Shown: piece by piece, positions 1 through 4,841 of the stretch | Layout of the letters: each line of letters begins with the position of its first letter | Position numbering within the stretch: the stretch's first letter is position 1 | NCBI GenBank assembly: GCA_910577115.1 | Contig: CAJTMC010000113.1 | Coordinates: 1 to 5,184, forward strand | Reading direction: 5' to 3' | Origin: an uncultured Lachnospiraceae bacterium | GTDB taxonomy: Bacteria; Bacillota; Clostridia; Lachnospirales; Lachnospiraceae | Length of the DNA stretch: 5,184 nucleotides | Made by a program: the position numbers and the translations under genes | Notes under the pieces: generated by a model | What the model was told of the DNA's origin: nothing | Databases searched by the model: none | Seen by the model: the letters and a program-made list of their open reading frames with translations, nothing else

Positions 1-140
1 AAGGCTTTCATCGTCGTTTCACTGACAAAGGCATTATTCGCATAATCGTAATAAGATGCTTCATTGTAATTGTTCCGTTCATCTGTCTTATCAGCTACAA
101 CTTCAAACAACCCTACAATGGGGAATTTTCCGTAAGGATG
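1..140 (-). CDS. possible fragment of an interrupted flanking gene (unrecognised)
   Basis: On the minus strand a frame is open from 140 to the left edge (46 complete codons). It begins just after an in-frame TAA (143-141) and has no ATG near its beginning. It reads HPYGKFPIVGLFEVV followed by an acidic, Asn/Tyr-rich stretch (DERNNYNEASYYDYANNAF). That composition looks like a real soluble or surface protein rather than chance, but I do not recognise the family. Having no start, lying just beyond the 3' end of a large serine recombinase gene and being AT-richer than the element, it may be the downstream part of a gene split by insertion of the element. The frame is short, and a plus-strand frame (3-179) is also open, so the coding call is tentative. 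Confidence 0.35.
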
Positions 141-184
141 TTATTGCATAGACTAAAATATAATGATGTGATTATGTAGACAGT
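141..184. other. candidate element end / attachment-site region
   Basis: This AT-rich stretch lies between the open frame at the left edge and the hairpin overlapping the end of the recombinase gene. Elements moved by TndX/TnpX-type recombinases often carry that gene close to one end, so the crossover point is expected near here. The motif TAGAC occurs twice (around 148 and 176). The opposite end and the empty target site are not in the window, so the core cannot be defined. This is inference from gene position. Confidence 0.25.
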
Positions 185-204
185 GTAGCCCTGTGGCTAC
201 GCTG
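181..204 (-). terminator. hairpin at the 3' end of the recombinase gene
   Basis: The arms CAGTGTAGCC (181-190) and GGCTACGCTG (195-204) pair over 10 positions with one T.G mismatch around a CTGT loop. The recombinase stop codon (199-197) lies inside the hairpin. No clear T-run follows on the minus strand, so it is a weak intrinsic terminator at best. It could instead be structure tied to the element end. Confidence 0.4.
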
Positions 205-1870
205 TTTTGCTGTTCTGGCTGGATTTCCTATTCTGCATATGCTCTTGGAACAGTTCTTCCATTTCTTCTGGCGACGGCTCTCGGACAATGCCCACGCCAT
301 TATAATAAATTTCTAAACTCTGATGGCGTTTGCCGCCAATATATTCTGGATTGGACACGACAATCTTTTCTATAAATTCATGTACGGTTTCGGGGGTTAA
401 TTCTGTAAGCTGCGTGACGCATTTTACCCTGTCGATAAACCGCTGAAGGCTGTCGCTTTTGTTTGTTTCTGTTTCAAGGTACTGTTCCATGTCGGGGATA
501 GATGTCTTTAACTGTTTCTGCTCGTCCTCAAACGCCATCGACATGGTGGCAAAGCGTTCATCAGAGATTTTCCCGCTTACATTGTCCTCATAAATCTTCT
601 GGATAAGGCTGTCAATCTCTCTGACACGTTTCTTTGTCTTTTCAAGTTCCCTCCGCTTCATGGAAAGCTCTTTTTTCTTTTCCTCACCGAAAGCCGCCAT
701 TTGTTTCATGGCAAAATCCTTTTCAAAACTCTGCACATACCAGAATACCCTCTGCATGCTTTCCAATACAATCCCTGCCACGACTTCTTCACGGATATAG
801 TGGGCAGAGCATACGTCAGAGTTTTTGCGGTAGCTGGGACAGAAAAAATAGGGATGCTGACGCTTGCTGTCCATTGCATTGTAATACAGTTTTTCCCCAC
901 AGTCAGCGCAGTAGAGCAGTCCCGAAAACATGCTAATAGTTCCGTGTCTGGTCGGTCTGCGGCGGTGTTCCCGAAGCTCCTGCACAAGCAGGAAAGTTTC
1001 TTCGTCAATAATGGCAGGGTGGGTGTCCTTAAATATCTGCCATTCCTCCTGCGGACGTTCCAGACGTTTCTTGTTCTTAAAAGATTTGCTTGTGGTGCGA
1101 AAATTAACAGTGTCCCCGATATATTCCTGCCGTGAGAGGATATTCCCCACGGTATCGGCTGACCAGCCGTATGGCACGGTGGACAGCCTGCGGTACGGTT
1201 TCCCGATACTGCGCCAGTATTCCGTAGGCGTCATTACTTTGTCGACTTTCAGCTTTTTTGCTATCTGTGTCGGTCCGAATCCTGCCACGCACATATCAAA
1301 AATCCGTTTTACAACTTCAGCCGCAGGTTCGTCAACAAGCCATTCTTTTGGGTTGTCTGGATTCTTTTTGTATCCAAATGGCGGGATGGTTGTAAGTGGT
1401 GCGCCCGACAGTCCCTTATTGCGGAGTACATTCCGCACTTTCTGACTCGTGTTCTTGGCGTGCCATTCGTTGAATAAGTCTTGCATGGGAACAAGGTCGC
1501 TGATGCCTTTTGCTGTGTCAATATTGTCCATGATGGCAATATACCGCACGTCCAGACGTTCAAAATCTTCCTCTAGCAACTGCCCGACAACAAGGCGGTT
1601 GCGCCCAAGCCTTGAGTGGTCTTTGACAATAATTGTCCCGATTTTCCCCTGCTCGGCTAAATCCATCATCTCCATAAAAGAGGGTCTTGTAAATGTAACC
1701 CCCGAAAATCCGTCGTCTACAAAGAAGCGGGGATTGCGGAAGCCGTTCTCTTTTGCATATTTATCCAGTATGGACTGCTGATTCTTGATGCTGCCCGAAG
1801 GCCCGTCCTGCTCATCATCACGGCTTAAACGGCAGTATAAAGCTGTTATTTTTTCTGGCTGATTGCTCAT
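197..1870 (-). CDS. large serine recombinase (TndX/TnpX-like), element integrase/excisionase
   Basis: A 557-residue site-specific recombinase expected to excise and integrate the element through a covalent 5'-phosphoserine intermediate. The N-terminal resolvase domain (about 8-150) holds the catalytic motif YCRLSRDDE with Ser16 and Arg14, and the second active-site motif DHSRLGRNR at 84-92. A 'recombinase' DNA-binding domain follows (about 160-300). Next is a zinc ribbon with Cys321, Cys324 (CADC), Cys344 and Cys354. A charged coiled-coil (about 395-465) leads into a C-terminal DUF4368-like region (about 485-530, with LTPETVHEFIEKIVV and IYYNGVG). Length and order fit intact TndX-type enzymes. 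I chose ATG 1870 over an in-frame GTG at 1885 because that GTG would put the ribosome binding site AAGGAGAA inside the protein. It is the last gene of the element before the left boundary and has its own promoter upstream. All key residues are present, so it is probably functional. Confidence 0.95.
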   Translation of the reverse strand: MSNQPEKITALYCRLSRDDEQDGPSGSIKNQQSILDKYAKENGFRNPRFFVDDGFSGVTFTRPSFMEMMDLAEQGKIGTIIVKDHSRLGRNRLVVGQLLEEDFERLDVRYIAIMDNIDTAKGISDLVPMQDLFNEWHAKNTSQKVRNVLRNKGLSGAPLTTIPPFGYKKNPDNPKEWLVDEPAAEVVKRIFDMCVAGFGPTQIAKKLKVDKVMTPTEYWRSIGKPYRRLSTVPYGWSADTVGNILSRQEYIGDTVNFRTTSKSFKNKKRLERPQEEWQIFKDTHPAIIDEETFLLVQELREHRRRPTRHGTISMFSGLLYCADCGEKLYYNAMDSKRQHPYFFCPSYRKNSDVCSAHYIREEVVAGIVLESMQRVFWYVQSFEKDFAMKQMAAFGEEKKKELSMKRRELEKTKKRVREIDSLIQKIYEDNVSGKISDERFATMSMAFEDEQKQLKTSIPDMEQYLETETNKSDSLQRFIDRVKCVTQLTELTPETVHEFIEKIVVSNPEYIGGKRHQSLEIYYNGVGIVREPSPEEMEELFQEHMQNRKSSQNSKTA

Positions 1871-1872
1871 AG

Positions 1873-1880
1873 TTCTCCTT
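1873..1880 (-). promoter_or_regulatory. ribosome binding site deciding the recombinase start
   Basis: AAGGAGAA on the minus strand lies four bases upstream of ATG 1870. It overlaps the codons after GTG 1885, so ATG is the real start. Confidence 0.8.
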
Positions 1881-1887
1881 TCCACAG

Positions 1888-1933
1888 CCAGACATGATAT
1901 GAATTGTAGGTGTCATTATCATACCATATCTGG
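1888..1933. promoter_or_regulatory. possible operator: interrupted inverted repeat around the recombinase -10
   Basis: On the plus strand CCAGA+CATG+ATATG (1888-1901) mirrors CATATCTGG (1925-1933): removing the inserted CATG leaves exact complements. Nested inside is ATGATA opposite TATCAT. The repeat spans the -10 box and the likely transcription start of the recombinase. That is where a repressor, or the recombinase itself, could bind. No direct evidence of binding. Confidence 0.25.
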
Positions 1934-1946
1934 CAGAACACTTCAA
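1918..1946 (-). promoter_or_regulatory. sigma-A type promoter of the recombinase gene
   Basis: On the minus strand TTGAAG (1946-1941) is followed after 17 bp by TATGAT (1923-1918), close to the TTGACA/TATAAT consensus. It lies between the tnpW-like stop and the recombinase start, about 48 bases upstream of ATG 1870. The recombinase can therefore be expressed independently of the mob genes. A 10-bp palindrome GCTTTAAAGC (1948-1957) lies just upstream of the -35. Confidence 0.55.
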
Positions 1947-1974
1947 CGCTTTAAAGCCTTAATTCAAATGCCGT

Positions 1975-2238
1975 TTATAGTTTTAGGAGAATGCGTTCGG
2001 TTTTTTCCTGAATGCTCTCAGCAGCGGCGGCGTTAAAATGGGCATTGACTGTATAAACCGTGCCGTCTATCTCTTTTTGGAAATTGATTGGATGGGGATA
2101 TTGTGACCTGCGAAACCATTCTAACCGTTCTTCTTTTGTCATGGATGCAAGGCTGTCCGTAATCCCATCAATCATCTGACGGATGGCGGTTTCTTCTGAA
2201 AATTCTTCTTTTTCTGTGTCACTAAAAGATTCATTCAT
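1975..2238 (-). CDS. tnpW: TnpW-like transposon-encoded small protein
   Basis: An 87-residue protein. Its C-terminal half (about 56-87, EIDGTVYTVNAHFN ... IQEKTERILL) matches what I know of TnpW, a small protein of unknown biochemical role encoded in Tn4451-type elements. The first ~50 residues are acidic and helical (TKEERLEWFRRSQYP). I chose ATG 2238 rather than the in-frame ATG at 2262. Its first base pairs form an ATGA overlap with the relaxase stop (TGA 2237-2235), and a strong GGGAGGGAGGAA lies eight bases upstream. The overlap implies translational coupling to the relaxase frame. No enzymatic motif is visible. It lies between the mob region and the recombinase gene, so a role in mobilization or in regulating excision is possible but unproven. 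Confidence 0.7.
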   Translation of the reverse strand: MNESFSDTEKEEFSEETAIRQMIDGITDSLASMTKEERLEWFRRSQYPHPINFQKEIDGTVYTVNAHFNAAAAESIQEKTERILLKL

Positions 2239-3365
2239 CGTAATGATTCCTCCCTCCCGCATTCTGTTTTTACTGGCTGTTTCTGCCGATTCGACCTCTG
2301 ATTTTCAATCGTATCATGGATTTGGTCTAAGCAGTTGTCGATATGGGCGGAGCGTTTTTCAATCCCGTCTGCATATTTCAGCCGCTTTCTAAGTTCCGTT
2401 ATCTGTTCTGTCACATTCTGTTTTTCGGCTCGGAGTGTTTCTTTTTCGGCTGGTGTGGCACGGCGTACCTTATTCCGCAAATGCTGGCGGTAGTCGATAA
2501 GTTTATTCATTTCGGTCTGGTTTTTCTCCCTGTCGGCGTGTAAATCGGAGAGGGTAGAAATATTATGCTTTGACATATACCGTACCTGTGCGGTAATCTC
2601 GTCCAGTTTCCGAAGCTCCTCTTTCATCAGCGGGCTTGTCGGCTTGTAGTCCGTGCCTTTGGGAAATATCCCCAACTGATAGCACCAGTGGTAATATAAC
2701 GCTAAGATTCCCGTGGTTTTCTGATGCGGTTTCCATGTGTTTTTATACTGCTCTGGCATATGCGGAGAGTAGGAAATCCTTGCTTTGTAGTTCCCGTATC
2801 GGGAAATCCTGCCTAAACATGACCGTATGAAATCGGGTGTCAACCGCTCGTCAAGCGTGTCTAACCTTGTGAAATGCTTATATTGTGGCAGCTTCATTTT
2901 CCAATGGCTGCCCGAAAAATCAACCTCATATCCTTTATCGGTAAGGTATTTCATCATGTGCTGTAAATCCCTGCTCCCGTTGATTGCCTCCCTTAAATCC
3001 TCCCGATAGACGTTGTACCGTGTCGGCTTTCCGCTTTTTTCGTCCAGATAAAGCGGTCTTGACGGGGCTTTCTTGGGGTTTTCAATCACTGATAAACCGT
3101 ACTCTCGGCATAAGCGGTCGGACACTTCCCTCAACCTTTTCTGCTCGGATTTTGAGTAATTGTATTTGCTCCCATCCAGATAAGAAACGGAGTTGAAACA
3201 AAAATGGTTGTGGAGATGTCCTTTGTCAAGGTGGGTGGCAACGATTATCTGATATTTGTCGCTCCACATTTCCCTTGCTAATTTCAATCCAATTTCGTGG
3301 CATTGTTCAGGCGTTACCTCGTCTGGCTTAAAGCTCTGATAGCCGTGCCATGCGATATACCCGCC
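2235..3365 (-). pseudogene. MobP-type relaxase, N-terminally truncated remnant
   Basis: A relaxase nicks and covalently holds DNA at oriT to start conjugative transfer. The relaxase frame is open from 3365, directly after an in-frame TGA (3368-3366), and gives 376 residues starting GGYIAWHGYQSFKPDEVTPE. These match the middle of the MobA/MobL (MobP) catalytic domain. The metal-binding motif THLDKGHLHNHF (HxDxxHxH, 3233-3204) is intact, as are the following NSVSYLDG and LSVIENPK blocks. The rest is basic, with a coiled-coil-rich C-terminus (about 2250-2580). Family members have roughly 75-90 more residues in front, including the catalytic tyrosine. Those are absent here and the upstream DNA encodes MobC in another frame. 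Only weak internal starts exist (TTG 3287, ATG 3269) without convincing ribosome binding sites. Nicking activity is therefore probably lost. The stop overlaps the tnpW-like start. Confidence 0.8.
2247..2258 (-). promoter_or_regulatory. ribosome binding site of the tnpW-like gene
   Basis: GGGAGGGAGGAA on the minus strand ends eight bases before ATG 2238 and lies inside the 3' end of the relaxase frame. It supports ATG 2238 over ATG 2262. Confidence 0.7.
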
Positions 3366-3637
3366 TCAATCTCCTTGCAGATTTCAGCGGCGGTTGGATA
3401 GTAAGGAACACACTTCTTGAAAGCGTCATGCACCTCATAGAGCTTGTTTAACAGCTCCCAAAACTCGATTTTAGGCTGTGGCTGCGGGGCGTTTCCTTTG
3501 CATAACTGGCGCATAAATTCTGCTGCGGACAGACCGCAAGCGGCGGCGCACTGCTTTAATTTTTCATGTTCTTCCTCGTTCAATCGGACAGTAATCGGGA
3601 CATTCCGCACGTCCTTTTCTGATTTTTCTCTGCTCAT
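3314..3637 (-). CDS. mobC: MobC-like relaxosome accessory protein with truncated, out-of-frame C-terminus
   Basis: A 107-residue protein. MobC proteins bind oriT and help the relaxase open the DNA. Residues 12-46 (VPITVRLNEEEHEKLKQCAA ... LSAAEFMRQL) form a ribbon-helix-helix DNA-binding domain. Residues 57-92 (KIEFWELLNKLYEVH ... EICKEIEA) look like the start of the helical C-terminal part. From about residue 93 the tail ISHGTAIRALSQTR is translated from the DNA that, in another frame, encodes relaxase YIAWHGYQSFKPDE, so it is not native. The natural end of MobC is therefore missing. I chose ATG 3637 rather than ATG 3814 because GGAGGATTAAGG precedes it, the conserved protein starts there, and the upstream extension runs through the hairpin region. 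DNA binding may survive while the interaction with the relaxase may not. Confidence 0.8.
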   Translation of the reverse strand: MSREKSEKDVRNVPITVRLNEEEHEKLKQCAAACGLSAAEFMRQLCKGNAPQPQPKIEFWELLNKLYEVHDAFKKCVPYYPTAAEICKEIEAGISHGTAIRALSQTR

Positions 3638-3640
3638 TTT

Positions 3641-3652
3641 CCTTAATCCTCC
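3641..3652 (-). promoter_or_regulatory. ribosome binding site of mobC
   Basis: GGAGGATTAAGG on the minus strand, with GGAGG ten bases and AAGG three bases upstream of ATG 3637. It fixes the mobC start far downstream of the longest possible frame. Confidence 0.65.
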
Positions 3653-3681
3653 AGTCTTGAATTTTATTCTTAACAGGGTAT

Positions 3682-3698
3682 TCAGGGATGTTCCCTGA
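3682..3698. repeat. 7-bp perfect inverted repeat upstream of mobC
   Basis: TCAGGGA and TCCCTGA are separated by TGT. It lies 45-61 bases upstream of mobC, in the leader, and may be a MobC/relaxosome operator or part of oriT. Confidence 0.5.
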
Positions 3699-3703
3699 GT
3701 AAG

Positions 3704-3726
3704 TCCACACGCCTTTAGGCTGTGGA
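3704..3726. repeat. near-palindrome with 2-base loop
   Basis: TCCACA(C)GCCT and AGGCTGTGGA pair over 10 bp with one bulged C and a TT loop. It lies right next to the preceding inverted repeat and the branched structure, as expected of relaxosome binding sites. Confidence 0.5.
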
Positions 3727-3729
3727 TTT

Positions 3730-3838
3730 GGATTGTGCGCGAGTAGCGATGAGAATGCCATGCTTGCATGAGCATTCGAGGAGCACCGCGGTCATAGCGG
3801 GAAATGCAAGGCATTTTCCGCTATGGCTGACACAATCC
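3730..3838 (+). repeat. branched nested inverted repeats (candidate oriT core)
   Basis: GGATTGTG (3730-3737) and CACAATCC (3831-3838) form an outer 8-bp stem that encloses two further hairpins. The first (3753-3777) pairs GAATGCCATGC with GCATGAGCATTC: 11 bp, a TT loop and one bulged A. The second (3793-3825) pairs CATAGCGGGAAATGC with GCATTTTCCGCTATG around an AAG loop, with one G.T pair. It extends to 3789-3829 through two further wobble pairs. These wobbles are stable only on the plus strand. The whole could fold as a three-way junction in plus-strand RNA or single-stranded DNA. Confidence 0.55.
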
Positions 3839-3839
3839 G

Positions 3840-3880
3840 ATGCTCGCTATCTCTGTGGACAACTCCGCAGAGCATTTTTC
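3840..3880 (+). terminator. terminator-like hairpin on the plus strand
   Basis: CTCTGTGGA (3851-3859) pairs with CTCCGCAGAG (to 3872) in 9 bp with one wobble and a 4-base loop. Alternatively ATGCTC (3840-3845) pairs with GAGCAT (3870-3875). Both are directly followed by TTTTT. It resembles an intrinsic terminator for plus-strand transcription, although no plus-strand gene is seen. It may instead be part of oriT. Confidence 0.35.
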
Positions 3881-3984
3881 CTGTGCAGCGACATTCTTAA
3901 TACCTGTCTTACCCTCCGAAAAGAAAATCCTATGTCCCTGCACCTCCGTTCTGGATTTGATTTCTCTTGACTTTTGGATAAATG

Positions 3985-4061
3985 AAAAAGCCGCTACACC
4001 GCACCACGAACGACAGGAGTTTTTTCTCCTGCTCGGATTCGCAATGCTATGTAACGGCTTT
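3985..4061 (-). terminator. long hairpin followed by a U-run (terminator or attenuator)
   Basis: Read on the minus strand, AAAGCCG (4061-4055) pairs with CGGCTTT (3993-3987). Eighteen further positions pair with one A/G mismatch. After a CC bulge and a bulged G, CAGGAG (4031-4026) pairs with CTCCTG (4019-4014) around an AAAAAA loop. About six pairs are G.U and exist only in the minus-strand RNA; on the plus strand they would be A/C mismatches. UUUUU overlaps the end of the stem. It lies downstream of the DUF6194-like gene and upstream of mobC. It could end transcription of the first or attenuate the second. Confidence 0.55.
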
Positions 4062-4074
4062 GGGATTCAAAACC

Positions 4075-4116
4075 ATGCTGCCATACGCCAGCCGAAAAGG
4101 GCAGCATAAATTCGGC
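4075..4116 (-). repeat. interleaved inverted repeats (possible pseudoknot or alternative hairpins)
   Basis: On the minus strand the order is GCCGAA (4116-4111), ATGCTGCC (4107-4100), TTCGGC (4096-4091), GGCAGCAT (4082-4075). The first pairs with the third and the second with the fourth. The two stems interlock as in an H-type pseudoknot, or exclude each other as in a switch. Both stems are perfect (6 and 8 bp). Confidence 0.4.
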
Positions 4117-4120
4117 GGCG

Positions 4121-4143
4121 GTCAGCCTTGTCCGTTGGCTGAC
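4121..4143. repeat. 7-bp perfect inverted repeat
   Basis: GTCAGCC and GGCTGAC flank a 9-base loop. The right arm lies in a 9-mer, TGGCTGACA (4136-4144), that recurs at 3824-3832 beside the large plus-strand hairpin. Confidence 0.45.
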
Positions 4144-4189
4144 ATTCCATTCTTCCATCTATGTGCTATTTAATTTTCAATCTTCAAGA

Positions 4190-4639
4190 TTACTTCCTGT
4201 GTTTCTCAAATTTCTCCTTTGCATACTCATAGGCTTCTTGGATATATGGTTTCAGTTCCTCGAATGTCTTTTCAGAGGGGTTCAATGCACATATCCACGC
4301 CATCCATGCGTAGACGGGATGGGGAAGTATCTCATTCAATACGGTAAAGTCGTAATCCATATCTACAACGCCGCCTGCTGGCGGGCGTTTTGGGACTGCC
4401 CCAAACAATTCCGCAAAAGTGCTTTTCCGTATTCCCAGATTCACACGGTAGACATTCTCTCTGTTTAAACCAGAACCTTTGTCATTATCACCGTCTTTTT
4501 CCTTAACCGTCAATATATAAACGCCACGCTTCAGCACATGGTCTGGGTTATAGAAAATCCCTTTCTCACCCCAACTCTTAACTAAGACTGTCCCCTCAAG
4601 ATTTTGAAGGCAGTAATTCAATATTTTATCTGGTATCAT
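4190..4639 (-). CDS. DUF6194-like protein, likely cargo
   Basis: A 149-residue soluble protein with no signal peptide or membrane segment. I recognise the DUF6194 pattern: an N-terminal VLVKSWGEKGIFYNP block (18-32), then YILTVKEKD ... LNRENVYRVNLGI (41-70), FAELFG (75-80), DYDFTVLN (95-102), and the hallmark LPHPVYAWMAWICALNPSE (105-123). It ends in a charged helix. The family has no established function that I know of, and its length fits complete members. The start ATG 4639 is preceded by GGAG at eight bases and by a consensus-like promoter. It sits alone between the sigma-like regulator and the mob region. That gives it the look of an accessory gene rather than core mobilization machinery. 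What it does for host or element cannot be read from the sequence. Confidence 0.75.
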   Translation of the reverse strand: MIPDKILNYCLQNLEGTVLVKSWGEKGIFYNPDHVLKRGVYILTVKEKDGDNDKGSGLNRENVYRVNLGIRKSTFAELFGAVPKRPPAGGVVDMDYDFTVLNEILPHPVYAWMAWICALNPSEKTFEELKPYIQEAYEYAKEKFEKHRK

Positions 4640-4690
4640 TCTGACAGCTCCATTTCTGACTTACTTCTAATTCTCTTATGAGTATTTTAG

Positions 4691-4718
4691 AGTATCATAA
4701 TAGCTATATTTGTGTCAA
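4691..4718 (-). promoter_or_regulatory. promoter of the DUF6194-like gene
   Basis: On the minus strand a perfect -35 TTGACA (4718-4713) is followed after 16 bp by GATACT (4696-4691). The surroundings are AT-rich. The -10 lies about 52 bases upstream of ATG 4639. Confidence 0.6.
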
Positions 4719-4740
4719 GATTTTGGGCAAACTTTTTAGT

Positions 4741-4759
4741 ATTCCCTGTGGACAGGAAT
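4741..4759. repeat. small inverted repeat upstream of the DUF6194 promoter
   Basis: ATTCC(C)TGT and ACAGGAAT pair over 8 bp with one bulged C and a GG loop. On the plus strand TTTTATT follows. Its role is unknown; it lies between the regulator's terminator and the promoter. Confidence 0.35.
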
Positions 4760-4778
4760 TTTATTCATGTAATTTTAA

Positions 4779-4810
4779 ATTGGATGGGAGAATTTTATCT
4801 CCCATCCAAT
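4779..4810 (-). terminator. hairpin terminator of the sigma-like regulator gene
   Basis: ATTGGATGGGAGA and TCTCCCATCCAAT form a perfect 13-bp stem with a 6-base loop, 31 bases after the regulator's stop. On the minus strand it is followed by TTTAAAATT, a weak U-tract. The plus-strand side has none, so minus-strand termination is the better reading. Confidence 0.65.
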
Positions 4811-4841
4811 AGCGCACTGAAAAACCATCTATATTAGATGC

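Larger units (their letters stand above)
3638..4189. other. gene-free, hairpin-rich region; candidate oriT and/or mob leader
   Basis: About 550 bp between the DUF6194-like stop and mobC carry no credible gene on either strand. The sequence holds at least seven inverted repeats, listed separately. In MobP-type mobilizable elements oriT usually lies just upstream of mobC/relaxase, which fits this position. I could not recognise a nick-site consensus, so the exact nic is unknown. The stretch 3876-3986 holds no strong inverted repeat or gene. Confidence 0.5.

Noticed and set aside
3..179. Hydrophobic plus-strand open frame at the left edge
   Set aside because: It has no start in the window, and its Ile-rich hydrophobic run is what an antisense reading of AT-rich DNA gives. 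The minus-strand frame looks more protein-like, although neither is certain.
634..1445. Plus-strand open frames opposite the recombinase
   Set aside because: They are shadows of the recombinase gene on the other strand, with low-complexity or Cys/Ser/Arg-rich translations and no ribosome binding sites.
1871..1885. GTG start of the recombinase at 1885
   Set aside because: It would translate the ribosome binding site AAGGAGAA. ATG 1870 directly after that site fits better.
3314..3368. Programmed -1 frameshift producing a MobC-relaxase fusion
   Set aside because: The frames differ by -1 and overlap from 3365 to 3314, but I see no canonical X XXY YYZ slippery heptamer in the overlap. The relaxase would also still lack its catalytic N-terminus. 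A deletion explains both proteins better.
3638..3814. Upstream extension of mobC to ATG 3814
   Set aside because: The extra 59 residues run through the hairpin-rich DNA, have no family resemblance, and bypass the GGAGG before ATG 3637.
3638..4189. CRISPR array or tRNA/rRNA in the gene-free region
   Set aside because: There are no regularly spaced direct repeats and no cloverleaf-like arrangement or conserved tRNA motifs. The repeats are inverted and all differ from one another.
3851..4757. TTGTCCACA / CTGTCCACA motifs as DnaA boxes marking a replication origin
   Set aside because: They are isolated, each has a mismatch, similar strings also occur inside coding sequence, and there is no replication initiator gene or iteron array nearby.
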